From Burkholderiaceae bacterium (GTDB taxonomy: Bacteria > Pseudomonadota > Gammaproteobacteria > Burkholderiales > Burkholderiaceae): a DNA stretch of 64,000 bases. A program made the position numbers and the translations under genes. This document shows, piece by piece, positions 1 through 9,589 of this stretch. The DNA lies in NCBI GenBank assembly GCA_023266335.1, contig JAHFQJ010000001.1, positions 81,364 to 145,363 of the forward strand, in the 5' to 3' direction. The number at the start of each line of letters is the position of its first letter. Position 1 is the first letter of the stretch. The notes under the pieces are model-generated. The model searched no databases. It saw only the letters and a list, made by a program, of their open reading frames with translations, and was not told the origin of the DNA.

Positions 1-1
1 A

Positions 2-1480
2 GATATAACTAATTATAATGGCACAAATCATATTGGCAAACTTGGTATTGAGCAAAGTTATGAGTTTGATTTACATGGTTTAACTGGTAATGAAAAAGTT
101 GAAGTTAATTCAAGTGGGCAAGCTGTACGCTCTTTATCGATGCAGAATGCTTTATCCGGCAATGATATTATTTTATCTGTAGATATAAAATTACAAAAAA
201 TTGCTGAAGATTTATATGGAGAACACAGAGGCGCATTAGCAGCGATTAATCCGGAAAATGGCGAGTTATTAGCTTTTGTCTCAAAACCTACTTTTAATCC
301 AAACCTATTTGTTAATGGAATTGATAGTGAAAATTGGAAAGTTCTGAATGAAAATCCGGATAAACCTTTACTTAACCGTGCGCTAAAAAGTGTGTATCCG
401 CCCGGTTCAACATATAAGCCGTTTATGGGATTAGCTGGGCTTGAGAAGGGCTTTATTACGCCGGAAAAAACTATTTCAGATCCTGGTTATTTTGTATTTG
501 GCAACCATACATTTAAAGATGATAAGGCAGGAGGTCATGGCACAGTGAATCTTTTTAGATCTATTGTATATTCTTGCGATACTTATTACTATATGCTGGC
601 GCGTGATATGGGCGTAGACAATATGTATGATTTTATGCGTCATTTAGGCTTTGGACAAATTACAGGAATTGATATTAACGGAGAAACTAAAGGAATTTTA
701 CCTTCCAAAGAATGGAAAAGAAATGCATATAAAAAACCCGAGCAAAAAAAATGGTATGACGGAGAAACCATATCTTTAGGCATCGGGCAAGGCTATAACA
801 GTTTTACTATGCTTCAGCTTGCATATGCAGTTTCTATACTTGCCAATAGCGGAACAGCATTACGCCCGCATTTAGTAAAATCAATTTATAATCCAAATAA
901 AAAGAAATTTTTATATATGCCAATTCAGCAAAATGATAAAATTGATATAAAACCAGAGAATTTAGATGCAATTATTAAGAGTATGGTGAGTGTTAATTTA
1001 CAGGGAACTTCGGCGGCAGCTTTTGCTGGGGCTGAATATACTTCCGCCGGCAAAACAGGAACTGCACAAGTATTTAGCTTATCCGGACAAAAATATAATT
1101 CGAATAATCTACACAAAGATTTACGTGATCATGCCTTGTTTATTGCTTTTGCACCTGTAGAAAAACCTAAAATTGCTCTTGCGCTTATTGTAGAAAATGG
1201 CGGGTTTGGCGCTCAAGCTGCAGCTCCGATTGCTAGAAAAATGTTAGATTATATTATTTTAAATAAAATACCGCCTGAAATGCAGGAAAGCATCTCTAAA
1301 CTAGATAATTTTAGATCAAATAATATCAATGCAAATATTAAAGATATTTCTATAAATACACTAATAAATAACTCTAACTCTAGTTTTAATTCTAAAAGTG
1401 TACCAGAAAATCAAGTTAATTTAATTGATTTATTTAATATGCAGAAAAATTCTTTAGCTAAATTTAAAGTACAAAACTAG
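2..1480 (+). CDS. mrdA: Penicillin-binding protein 2 (peptidoglycan transpeptidase), 5' truncated by window edge
   Basis: Frame is open from base 2 (DITNYNGTNHIGKLGIEQSYEFDLHGLTG...) into the ORF; motifs YPPGSTYKP (SxxK), SCD, SAGKTGTAQ (KTG). Confidence 0.95.
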   Translation, partial: DITNYNGTNHIGKLGIEQSYEFDLHGLTGNEKVEVNSSGQAVRSLSMQNALSGNDIILSVDIKLQKIAEDLYGEHRGALAAINPENGELLAFVSKPTFNPNLFVNGIDSENWKVLNENPDKPLLNRALKSVYPPGSTYKPFMGLAGLEKGFITPEKTISDPGYFVFGNHTFKDDKAGGHGTVNLFRSIVYSCDTYYYMLARDMGVDNMYDFMRHLGFGQITGIDINGETKGILPSKEWKRNAYKKPEQKKWYDGETISLGIGQGYNSFTMLQLAYAVSILANSGTALRPHLVKSIYNPNKKKFLYMPIQQNDKIDIKPENLDAIIKSMVSVNLQGTSAAAFAGAEYTSAGKTGTAQVFSLSGQKYNSNNLHKDLRDHALFIAFAPVEKPKIALALIVENGGFGAQAAAPIARKMLDYIILNKIPPEMQESISKLDNFRSNNINANIKDISINTLINNSNSSFNSKSVPENQVNLIDLFNMQKNSLAKFKVQN

Positions 1481-1515
1481 TAGAAAATAATTTTAAAATT
1501 AATTAAGAGGAATAT

Positions 1516-2430
1516 ATGTTACGAACAAAGAGCAGCATGGATACTTATTCACCTAAACAAGTTATTGCAGCCTTAGCATCTGTTGAGCGTCAAATACCAG
1601 CCGCAAAACAAATTAAACAAGCTTTAGAGCATAAAATTATATTATCCAAACCAACTATAAATGCTTTAGGAAATATTATATTGTATACTTTGTCTGATTA
1701 CGACGAAAAAAAAGCCAATATAGCTATAAGCCTATTAATCTTATTGAATTTACCTGAGAGTTTAAAACCATTCGCTGAGCATATTTATATCCGTTCTTCT
1801 TTATCTGAAGAACATTTTCCTATATTTCAAGATTTTGTAAACAATTACATTGGTTTTTGTAATCAACATACAGATGAATCTTACACCACAAATAATGAGT
1901 TACATCAAGAAATAATGAGAAGCTTTCCTGCCCCTGAAGCTCATATAGATGATGGAATATTACATACTTCACTCTGGTCTATTAATAGACCAGGGACTGT
2001 AATGTATGATACCAAAAAAGATGTGTTCAAACCATGTCGCCAGAAAAATAATGGTAGTAAGTCTTTAGGAAATTTACTAAGAGATAAAGTAGAACAAGTT
2101 TTGGAAGAGGTGTTAACTGATGAAAATACAAAATCATATCAAATACCGCAGGGTCAAGTTGTTACATTTTTTGGCGGATTATCAAAAGAAAAAATGCCGG
2201 CTATTCATAAATCTTCAGATAATCAAAATAATACTCCGCCACATAGCGTGCAGGATAATCTAATATCAGCGTTTATAAATAGTTTGAATAATTTACCAGA
2301 TTTAAATAATAAAAATCAAATTTTAATTGATTTATCCTCTATTTCTGAGAAATTTGCAGATCAGGTTGAAAGTGATGGTAAGCTCTTTTCTTTGTCTAAA
2401 TCAGGGCGTGCTAAGAATGTAAAAAAATAG
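1516..2430 (+). CDS. Hypothetical protein, 304 aa
   Basis: Long ORF with GAGG-like RBS (aagaggaatat-ATG); no family recognised. Confidence 0.75.
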   Translation: MLRTKSSMDTYSPKQVIAALASVERQIPAAKQIKQALEHKIILSKPTINALGNIILYTLSDYDEKKANIAISLLILLNLPESLKPFAEHIYIRSSLSEEHFPIFQDFVNNYIGFCNQHTDESYTTNNELHQEIMRSFPAPEAHIDDGILHTSLWSINRPGTVMYDTKKDVFKPCRQKNNGSKSLGNLLRDKVEQVLEEVLTDENTKSYQIPQGQVVTFFGGLSKEKMPAIHKSSDNQNNTPPHSVQDNLISAFINSLNNLPDLNNKNQILIDLSSISEKFADQVESDGKLFSLSKSGRAKNVKK

Positions 2431-2506
2431 TAATTAAATACATATATAGTACACGCAATAAATATTTTAACAACAAGAAAAATACAAATTTAATTGAGAC
2501 GAGTAT

Positions 2507-2839
2507 ATGAAAATAAATATTCAAATTTGCTACCCCGCCAAAAATGTATTTTTGAATTTAATTGTAGATGAACAAACTACCATTAAACAAGCTTTAGAAA
2601 TTGCCGGTATGTATAATAAATATTCAGAAATATTCAATTTAGATATTGGAATTTTTTCAAAAGTAAAAAATCCGGACACTATACTTTCTGATTTAGACAG
2701 AATAGAAATTTATAGTGCTTTAATTGCAGACCCTAAAGCTCAGCGTGAAAAACGTGCAGCTAAAAAACGTTTAGAAACACAAGCTGAAAAAAGTAAATGG
2801 AATATGAATAATAAAAATACAGCAAATACAATAATATAA
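2507..2839 (+). CDS. rnfH: RnfH family ubiquitin-like protein (UPF0125)
   Basis: INIQICYPAKNVFLNLIVDEQTTIKQALEIAG...NLDIGIFSKVKNPDTILSDLDRIEIYSALIADPKAQREKRA is the RnfH pattern. Confidence 0.9.
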   Translation: MKINIQICYPAKNVFLNLIVDEQTTIKQALEIAGMYNKYSEIFNLDIGIFSKVKNPDTILSDLDRIEIYSALIADPKAQREKRAAKKRLETQAEKSKWNMNNKNTANTII

Positions 2840-2843
2840 AATA

Positions 2844-3299
2844 ATGAATAGTTATAATCCGTTAAATATATCTGATACTCAAGAATTAGATGGAAGATTT
2901 AAATTTTTGTTAGCACAGTTGAATATAGACTTGCCGTTTAATCAAGATAATGTTATTGAAATAAGTTATGTTGATGTTAATTTATCTATTTATTATAATC
3001 ACGGTTTAATTGTATTTTATTCAACTTTTTTATTAGAATATCAGCCTAGTGCTGTTTTTAGCCAAATTTTGCTTTCAACCTGCAAAATAACTGAGCAGCC
3101 AAGCATTCAAGTGAGTAATACTGATGTAGATGAAATTACTTTATGGTCTAGAGAATGGCTGGATAAAATTGAAGATAATGATTTTTTTATTTGGATAGAA
3201 AGATTTGGCGATGTAGTTAGAGATTGGGAACATTTAATAAAAGAATACAATTCCAAACAAGAATTACGTCAGTTAATCCGTATGGCACGCAAGAAATAA
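2844..3299 (+). CDS. Hypothetical protein, 151 aa (probably co-transcribed with rnfH)
   Basis: ORF starts 4 bp after the rnfH stop; no family recognised. Confidence 0.7.
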   Translation: MNSYNPLNISDTQELDGRFKFLLAQLNIDLPFNQDNVIEISYVDVNLSIYYNHGLIVFYSTFLLEYQPSAVFSQILLSTCKITEQPSIQVSNTDVDEITLWSREWLDKIEDNDFFIWIERFGDVVRDWEHLIKEYNSKQELRQLIRMARKK

Positions 3300-3445
3300 A
3301 ATTTAATTTATATCCGCATGTAAAAGAATAATTTATAATATTGTCTCTTAATAAACACATCTTTTTGGTGGAATAGCTAATTGTATTTATAAAAGTTAGA
3401 ATTAATTGCATTATTTATTTAAATAATTAATTAGGAGATGAATGC

Positions 3446-4405
3446 ATGGCTGGGTTTAACCTTATAAAAAATAATAAAAAGATGAATGTTGGTAAGTCAA
3501 TTTATTTAATGCTTCCGGCAGTTTTTTTGATTGGATGTACAAGTCCTGCAACATACCGCACCCCTATTACTCAATTTCAAGAAGCATCTGCTATTGTAAT
3601 TGAAGGTGCTAAAGTTGAGTATGGAATGGCTAATAAAAGAGAGCGTGATGCTGTAATTGATAGAAAAGCCTCTAAAAGATATAATATTGATTTAGATTCA
3701 CTAACTGATGATGATTCTATTATTCTAAGCCCCGCGGACTTATCTCTGCGCATTAATGCATTAGATGCTTTGGGCAAACATGCCCAATTACTTCTTATTC
3801 TAGCAAACAGTGATGCTCCTGCCAAAAGTGCTGCTGCTGCAAATGCATTTGGCAGTTCTGTCAGCAGCCTTTTATCCGAACTTTCAAAAGCATCGCCAAT
3901 CTCAAATCCTTTGGCAGATCCTGTGAAAGCATTCTCTGCCATTGCTGGTGAAGTGATTAATCTTGTGTTAGAGAAAAAAATTACTCAAGCATTAGACAAA
4001 TCTATTATAGCATCAGATAAAAATGTCATGGCTTTAATTAATCAGCTCCGTACGGAAACAATTGCTTTATATGAACGCCATCTTAATAAATTGAGCGAAT
4101 CGCGCCGTTTTGCAACTAAAGAATATAATCTGCTGTTGTCTAAACCAAATCTCAGTTTTGAGGAGTTAGGGCAAGCTGTTTTAAGAATCAAGAAAGCTGA
4201 AGATGCTTACCGCGATATGTCTTCATCCAGTGTTGCCGCTAGTTTTGATGCTATGTCTGATGCACATCAAAAACTAGTTGATTATGCTAAAAGTCCTAAA
4301 AGACCTCAAGATTTAGCTGAATTAATTGAAGCAACCGAATCACTGGTAAATAAGGCTAAAATAATCACTGAAGCACTCAAGACTCTTAGAAATACAAAGG
4401 AATAA
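3446..4405 (+). CDS. Putative lipoprotein, 319 aa
   Basis: N-terminal hydrophobic segment followed by lipobox LIGC-TS; AGGAG upstream. Confidence 0.8.
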   Translation: MAGFNLIKNNKKMNVGKSIYLMLPAVFLIGCTSPATYRTPITQFQEASAIVIEGAKVEYGMANKRERDAVIDRKASKRYNIDLDSLTDDDSIILSPADLSLRINALDALGKHAQLLLILANSDAPAKSAAAANAFGSSVSSLLSELSKASPISNPLADPVKAFSAIAGEVINLVLEKKITQALDKSIIASDKNVMALINQLRTETIALYERHLNKLSESRRFATKEYNLLLSKPNLSFEELGQAVLRIKKAEDAYRDMSSSSVAASFDAMSDAHQKLVDYAKSPKRPQDLAELIEATESLVNKAKIITEALKTLRNTKE

Positions 4406-4411
4406 TATATT

Positions 4412-4741
4412 ATGACAACAAAACTTGAGCTAATTCATGTATTAGGCGACGTAATGACAGAATTAGACAAATTAGGTTCACAGTTAGACTACAAAAGTAC
4501 TGACCCTGCAGAGGTAAAAGCTATTGACAGTTTACGTGATGTAATTGATGCATATCAACTAAAACTAGTTAAGACCACCATTGATGAAGGTAATAAAATA
4601 TTTCAGCAACATACGGCATCGCTCTTAGAAGTTAATGCTGAATTAACCACAACAATTGCAGATGTGAAGCAAGTTGCTAAAACGATAGGGGCATTAGCTA
4701 ATTTAATTGGGGCTATAGCAAAAATTGTTGCATTTATATAG
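4412..4741 (+). CDS. Hypothetical protein, 109 aa, hydrophobic C-terminus; operon partner of the upstream lipoprotein
   Basis: Starts 6 bp after the preceding stop; helical, ends TIGALANLIGAIAKIVAFI. Confidence 0.75.
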   Translation: MTTKLELIHVLGDVMTELDKLGSQLDYKSTDPAEVKAIDSLRDVIDAYQLKLVKTTIDEGNKIFQQHTASLLEVNAELTTTIADVKQVAKTIGALANLIGAIAKIVAFI

Positions 4742-4973
4742 CATGAATAAGATTGACTAATTAGATTTGTATTTTAAATATTGTCAAAAATTATCTTTAC
4801 CACAAATAAAAAGATATAGAGAATATTCATAATGTTTAAATAAATTCATTTAGTCAATCCAAAAAATCTAGACAAGAAATATAATTTATGTTTTAATTTT
4901 AATCAGAAAGTTTATAATAATTTCAATCTCGTAACTACAGAAAAGTTTACTTAATTTATCAAAAGGATTAAAA

Positions 4974-5252
4974 ATGCCAAGAACAACAGTACAAGGAACA
5001 TGTTCAAGTCATCAGCTCGCCTTAGAGCTAAAGAATACTAAAATAATGCCGAGTGCAACAAAAGAAGCAACAATAGACTTGCTAAATCTCATAGAAGGCA
5101 ATGGCGAGTGTGTTGAACCTATATATGAGTGTTATTTTGGGAAAGATTGTGGTGTAAATCCTAAGAAAACCCCTCATCCGGAACATTGTTATAATACAGT
5201 TAATTTTCATCGTAGTTTATGCAATGGTACATTAGAAAAAGCTACTAGTTAA
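4974..5252 (+). CDS. Small cysteine-containing hypothetical protein, 92 aa
   Basis: ORF with AAGGA upstream; six Cys residues (TC, GEC, YEC, KDC, EHC, SLC). Confidence 0.6.
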   Translation: MPRTTVQGTCSSHQLALELKNTKIMPSATKEATIDLLNLIEGNGECVEPIYECYFGKDCGVNPKKTPHPEHCYNTVNFHRSLCNGTLEKATS

Positions 5253-5306
5253 TCATATTTATTTAATGCACTCGTTTTAGCCGGATTTAGGTCAATGTGG
5301 AAATGC

Positions 5307-5328
5307 GGGGGCAAAAATTTATTGCCCC
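5307..5328. other. Hairpin (GGGGCAA-aaattta-TTGCCCC) downstream of the 92-aa ORF
   Basis: 7-bp perfect inverted repeat; no clear T-tract on either strand. Confidence 0.45.
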
Positions 5329-5473
5329 TAGAATACAAACTTTGTCTAAAAATAATTTTAACTACAGTATAACTTAACCTAAACAAAGTGAGATTAGCAA
5401 TACACTCATATTGATTATTCCTTATAACTATTTTAATATGTAAAGGTTTAATATAAAGTATGTAAATATAAAT

Positions 5474-7144
5474 ATGAGTAATAACAGCAATATGCATTCT
5501 AATAATGCTTCAGATAGTTTTCAGGCAGATAATCAAAATAAAAATGCCCATGAAAAACAAAAATATATTCAAGATATTGCTATAAAATATATACCTTTAA
5601 TTTTAACTTCTAAAGTATATGATATTGCAGTTGAAACTCCGCTGGAACAGGCAAAACAGCTTAGTGCTAAATTAAATAATAATGTTTATTTTAAACGTGA
5701 AGATTTACAGCCGGTTTTTTCTTTTAAAATTCGTGGTGCATATAACAAAATTGCTCATTTGACTCAAAGTGAAATGGAATGCGGAATTATTGCAGCCTCG
5801 GCTGGTAATCATGCTCAAGGTGTTGCAATTGGTGCTGCTAAATTAGCCATAAATGCTTATATTGTAATGCCTATAACTACTCCTCAATTAAAAGTTGATG
5901 CAGTTAAACGTTTCGGCAAAGAATTTGTTACGGTAGTATTGCATGGAGAGAGTTATTCAGAATCATATCAGCACGCGTTAGAATTACAAAAACAGCATAA
6001 TTTAATCTTTATTCATCCGTTTGATGATCCTTATGTCATTGCTGGACAAGGCACAATTGCTATGGAAATAAATAAGCAGTTTGCCCAAATTACGCACCAG
6101 CGTGATGATAATCATAGACCAGTATTGACGCCTAAAATTGACGCAATTTTTATCGGTATCGGCGGAGGCGGTTTAATTTCCGGAATAGCTGCCTATATTA
6201 AAGCTATTAGCCCGCATATAAAAATTATTGGTGTCCAAACCGTAGATTCAAATGCGATGCAGCAATCTATTCAAGCAGGAAAAAATATAACATTAAAAGA
6301 TGTTGGCTTATTTGCAGATGGAACAGCTGTTAAAAAAGTCGGCGATTTAACTTTAAATATCAGTAAATATTTAATTGATGAAATAATTACCGTAAATACA
6401 GATGAAATTTGTGCGGCCATTAAAGACGTATTTGAAGATACTAGAGGAATTTTAGAGCCTTCCGGAGCTTTAGCAGTTGCTGGAATTAAAAAATATGTCA
6501 AAAAATATAACTGCCAAAACAAAAATTTAATCTCGGTTAACTGCGGAGCTAATATAAATTTTGACAGATTAGCTTTTGTCGCTGAAAGAGCACAAATTGG
6601 CGAAGCGAAAGAAGCAATTTTTGCAATAAGTATTCCAGAAGAGCGTGGCAGTTTCAGAAGTTTCTGCAGTTTACTAGGGCATCATCATATTACTGAATTT
6701 AATTATAGATATGCCGGAGAAGATAAAGAAGCACATATTTTTGTCGGCATACAAGTACAAAATGTTGAAGACATTGAGTTACTTGAAATATCATTTAAAC
6801 AAGCAAATTTAACTGCCATTAACCTAACTCATGATGAATTAGCAAAATTGCATATACGCCATATGGTTGGGGGCAGAGCAGATGCTGAACACGAAAAAAT
6901 ATTACATTTTGTATTCCCTGAACGCCCCGGTGCTTTAATGAAATTTTTGTTAAATATGCAGCCGAACTGGAATATTTCTTTATTTCATTACCGCAACCAT
7001 GGCGCTGATTATGCACGTGTTTTAGTTGGTATGCAGGTTTCGCCGCAAGATACAGAAAAGCTTAATCAATTTTTATACAATATTGATTATCCGTATACTG
7101 ATGAAACCGAACATCCGGCTTATAAGTTATTTTTAAAAAAATAA
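5474..7144 (+). CDS. ilvA: Threonine ammonia-lyase, biosynthetic (threonine dehydratase)
   Basis: YFKREDLQPVFSFKIRGAYNKI, SAGNHAQGVA, IGGGGLISG; C-terminal ACT-like region PEERGSFRSFCSLLG / FPERPGALMKFL. Confidence 0.95.
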   Translation: MSNNSNMHSNNASDSFQADNQNKNAHEKQKYIQDIAIKYIPLILTSKVYDIAVETPLEQAKQLSAKLNNNVYFKREDLQPVFSFKIRGAYNKIAHLTQSEMECGIIAASAGNHAQGVAIGAAKLAINAYIVMPITTPQLKVDAVKRFGKEFVTVVLHGESYSESYQHALELQKQHNLIFIHPFDDPYVIAGQGTIAMEINKQFAQITHQRDDNHRPVLTPKIDAIFIGIGGGGLISGIAAYIKAISPHIKIIGVQTVDSNAMQQSIQAGKNITLKDVGLFADGTAVKKVGDLTLNISKYLIDEIITVNTDEICAAIKDVFEDTRGILEPSGALAVAGIKKYVKKYNCQNKNLISVNCGANINFDRLAFVAERAQIGEAKEAIFAISIPEERGSFRSFCSLLGHHHITEFNYRYAGEDKEAHIFVGIQVQNVEDIELLEISFKQANLTAINLTHDELAKLHIRHMVGGRADAEHEKILHFVFPERPGALMKFLLNMQPNWNISLFHYRNHGADYARVLVGMQVSPQDTEKLNQFLYNIDYPYTDETEHPAYKLFLKK

Positions 7145-7151
7145 TTAAGCA

Positions 7152-8609
7152 TTAAGCAGCGGCTTTTACTAAACCTAAGCTTAAATTATTTAATATATCT
7201 GCAGACGCCATATGCGCCATAATTTCTTGTATATTTGGATTATGTACACTATTATTAAATTTTTGATTTTGGGAAGTAATTATATCCATTAATGCTTTAT
7301 TTTCTTGATAGCCTATTTTGAAAACTCTAGATTGAGCTTCTTGATGTAACTCTTTTAATTGTTCCGTTAAGTGTTTGACATCTATAAAATAAGATAATCC
7401 GCTAATTACACTTTCGGCATGCAGCAGAGAAGTTGACCACAGATTACCGCCGTATTCAGTTGATAACCAGAAATCATGTTTTACTGGTATGTTTAAAATA
7501 TTTTTATTGCCGCTATTTTCATCTTGAACATATATCTTTGCACACGGTTTTGGTAGACTTTCTATTTTATCTATGTCCGTATCTCGTGCTAATATCTTTA
7601 ATAATTCACTAAATTCATGCAAAAGCTGTTTTTTATCATCAAAATACATAACATACAAATTTACATAATATGAAATATCGCTTACAAAATTTGAAATTCT
7701 TAAAAATACTAATTGTTCTTTGGTAATTTTAGGATATAATTTTTTTGCTTGATGAAACTGCTTGTCTAAAGTATTTTGTAATTTTTTTAGAATGTTTTTT
7801 TTGTCTTTATCATTATTAGATATAACATATTCTACAATATGATTGCCCATGACATCTTCTAAAAGAATAGTTATTAAATTAAATAGATTTACATCCTGCG
7901 GATTTTGTAATTTTAAATTATTAAGCTTAACACCTATTTCTTGCCTGCATTCTTTATCTAATTTAGCAAATTCTTCTAAAATGCCTTGATATCGTTCACT
8001 TTTTTCTTCCGGAGTACCTTGTTTATTGATTATGCAATCTGGCGTTTTCTGAATAAAATCATCCAGCTTTTCAGTTATGTTTAAATCTTGTCCAAACATA
8101 TTTTTAAACATAATAATTTGAGTTGCAATTAATTCTAATTCTTTATTTTTAGCTTTGGAATTTTTACCATTATTTTTTTGAAGAAGCTCATCTTGAATTT
8201 GATAAGCCCTATATGCTTTACCAATATCGTGTAATCCAGTATAAATTTGTCTAATCCAACGCAGCTGTGGTAAATTATTTTGAATATTTTGCTGATGCTG
8301 ATTATTAAATAATTCTAATAGAGTATTTTCAAAAAAATTGGCATTTAATTCTACATCTGTTGAATGTACGATTAGCCCAAATTTATGAGGACACTCCCAA
8401 GTATTTGCTGCCAATGGATAAACTAAATCTAAGCTATTAGAAATAATGCTATCCATTATGGGTTCTGTGCTTAATGCAAATGTTGTTTGGTTAAATTCAG
8501 ACGGTGTTTCTATTAATGAACTATATATTGGTTTTTTAGCTTGGTTTAAACCTTGTATTTGTGGCGGATTTTTATAAATTGTAAAATTATCTAATGTAAT
8601 TATTCTCAT
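7152..8609 (-). CDS. Hypothetical protein, 485 aa, with an HD-like motif (HS-TD...LHDIGKAYRAY)
   Basis: Long ORF; HDIGK motif about 36 residues after a His; no full family match recognised. Confidence 0.75.
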   Translation of the reverse strand: MRIITLDNFTIYKNPPQIQGLNQAKKPIYSSLIETPSEFNQTTFALSTEPIMDSIISNSLDLVYPLAANTWECPHKFGLIVHSTDVELNANFFENTLLELFNNQHQQNIQNNLPQLRWIRQIYTGLHDIGKAYRAYQIQDELLQKNNGKNSKAKNKELELIATQIIMFKNMFGQDLNITEKLDDFIQKTPDCIINKQGTPEEKSERYQGILEEFAKLDKECRQEIGVKLNNLKLQNPQDVNLFNLITILLEDVMGNHIVEYVISNNDKDKKNILKKLQNTLDKQFHQAKKLYPKITKEQLVFLRISNFVSDISYYVNLYVMYFDDKKQLLHEFSELLKILARDTDIDKIESLPKPCAKIYVQDENSGNKNILNIPVKHDFWLSTEYGGNLWSTSLLHAESVISGLSYFIDVKHLTEQLKELHQEAQSRVFKIGYQENKALMDIITSQNQKFNNSVHNPNIQEIMAHMASADILNNLSLGLVKAAA

Positions 8610-8769
8610 ATATTATTTTTATAAATTAATTAAAAAATAAGAAGTATAATTCTAACATTATTTTGCTTTGATGTATAAAAGTTAAACTGCAATTGAATTT
8701 TTGCACCTAAATAGAAATTCCAGTATAATTAATCGACTTACTACATATTAAAAGAGTAAAGAGAATGTT

Positions 8770-9537
8770 ATGGCTCAAATAATTACCATTGCAAATCAAA
8801 AAGGCGGAGTAGGAAAAACTACAACAGCAATCAATGTAGCGGCTAGTCTTGCTTATAACAAGAAAAAAGTATTATTAATAGATTTAGATCCTCAAGGCAA
8901 CAGCACTACAAGCAGCGGTATTGATAAAAATAAAATTGATTACGGTACTTATGATGTTTTAATTGGTGAAAAAACAATTCTAGAAGCATTAAAAACCACA
9001 AAATATAATTACGATGTTTTATCCAGCAACAGAGAATTAGCCGGTGCTGAAATAGAATTACTGGATTTAGAGCAACGTGAATATAGATTGCAGAAAGCGT
9101 TAGCTGAACTGCCTGAAAATAAATATCAATATATTATTATTGATTGCCCGCCGTCTCTTTCTATAGTAACATTAAATGGCTTACTTTCTGCTCAATCTGT
9201 GGTTATACCTGTGCAATGTGAATATTTTGCGTTAGAAGGTCTAAGTGATTTGTTAGGCACAATTAGCCAGCTGGCTAAAAAATACCATGCAAAACTAAGT
9301 GTTAACGTAGTAAGAGTAATGTTTGATACTAGAACCACACTGCAGCAGCAGGTATCAAATGAATTAACTACTCATCTTAATAAACAATTGCTTGAGACAG
9401 TAATTCCTAGAAACGTTAGATTGGCAGAAGCACCATCGCATGGAATGCCGGCTATATTTTTTGATAAAGCTGCAAAAGGTTCAAAAGCCTATATGCAGTT
9501 AGCTCAAGAAATTGTAAAACGCCTTAAAGCCAAATAA
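8770..9537 (+). CDS. parA: Chromosome partitioning ATPase ParA/Soj
   Basis: [20 protein letters not shown] Walker [16 protein letters not shown]; followed by parB. Confidence 0.97.
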   Translation: MAQIITIANQKGGVGKTTTAINVAASLAYNKKKVLLIDLDPQGNSTTSSGIDKNKIDYGTYDVLIGEKTILEALKTTKYNYDVLSSNRELAGAEIELLDLEQREYRLQKALAELPENKYQYIIIDCPPSLSIVTLNGLLSAQSVVIPVQCEYFALEGLSDLLGTISQLAKKYHAKLSVNVVRVMFDTRTTLQQQVSNELTTHLNKQLLETVIPRNVRLAEAPSHGMPAIFFDKAAKGSKAYMQLAQEIVKRLKAK

Positions 9538-9589
9538 GTTATATAATTTAGCTTAGGCTTAAAGTACATAAATTCATACCTATATCAAT

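Noticed and set aside
925-1116. Antisense 63-aa ORF inside mrdA
   Set aside because: Opposite a strongly conserved PBP2 coding frame; no RBS or family features.
3577-3942. Antisense 121-aa ORF inside the lipoprotein gene
   Set aside because: Mirror of an Ala/Ser-rich sense frame; the sense ORF has lipobox and RBS.
5249-5497. Minus-strand 82-aa ORF upstream of ilvA
   Set aside because: Covers an intergenic hairpin and repeat; low-complexity N-terminus, no RBS.
8609-8770. parS site near parAB
   Set aside because: No recognisable TGTTTCACGTGAAACA-like 16-mer was found by eye near parAB; a computed search is needed.
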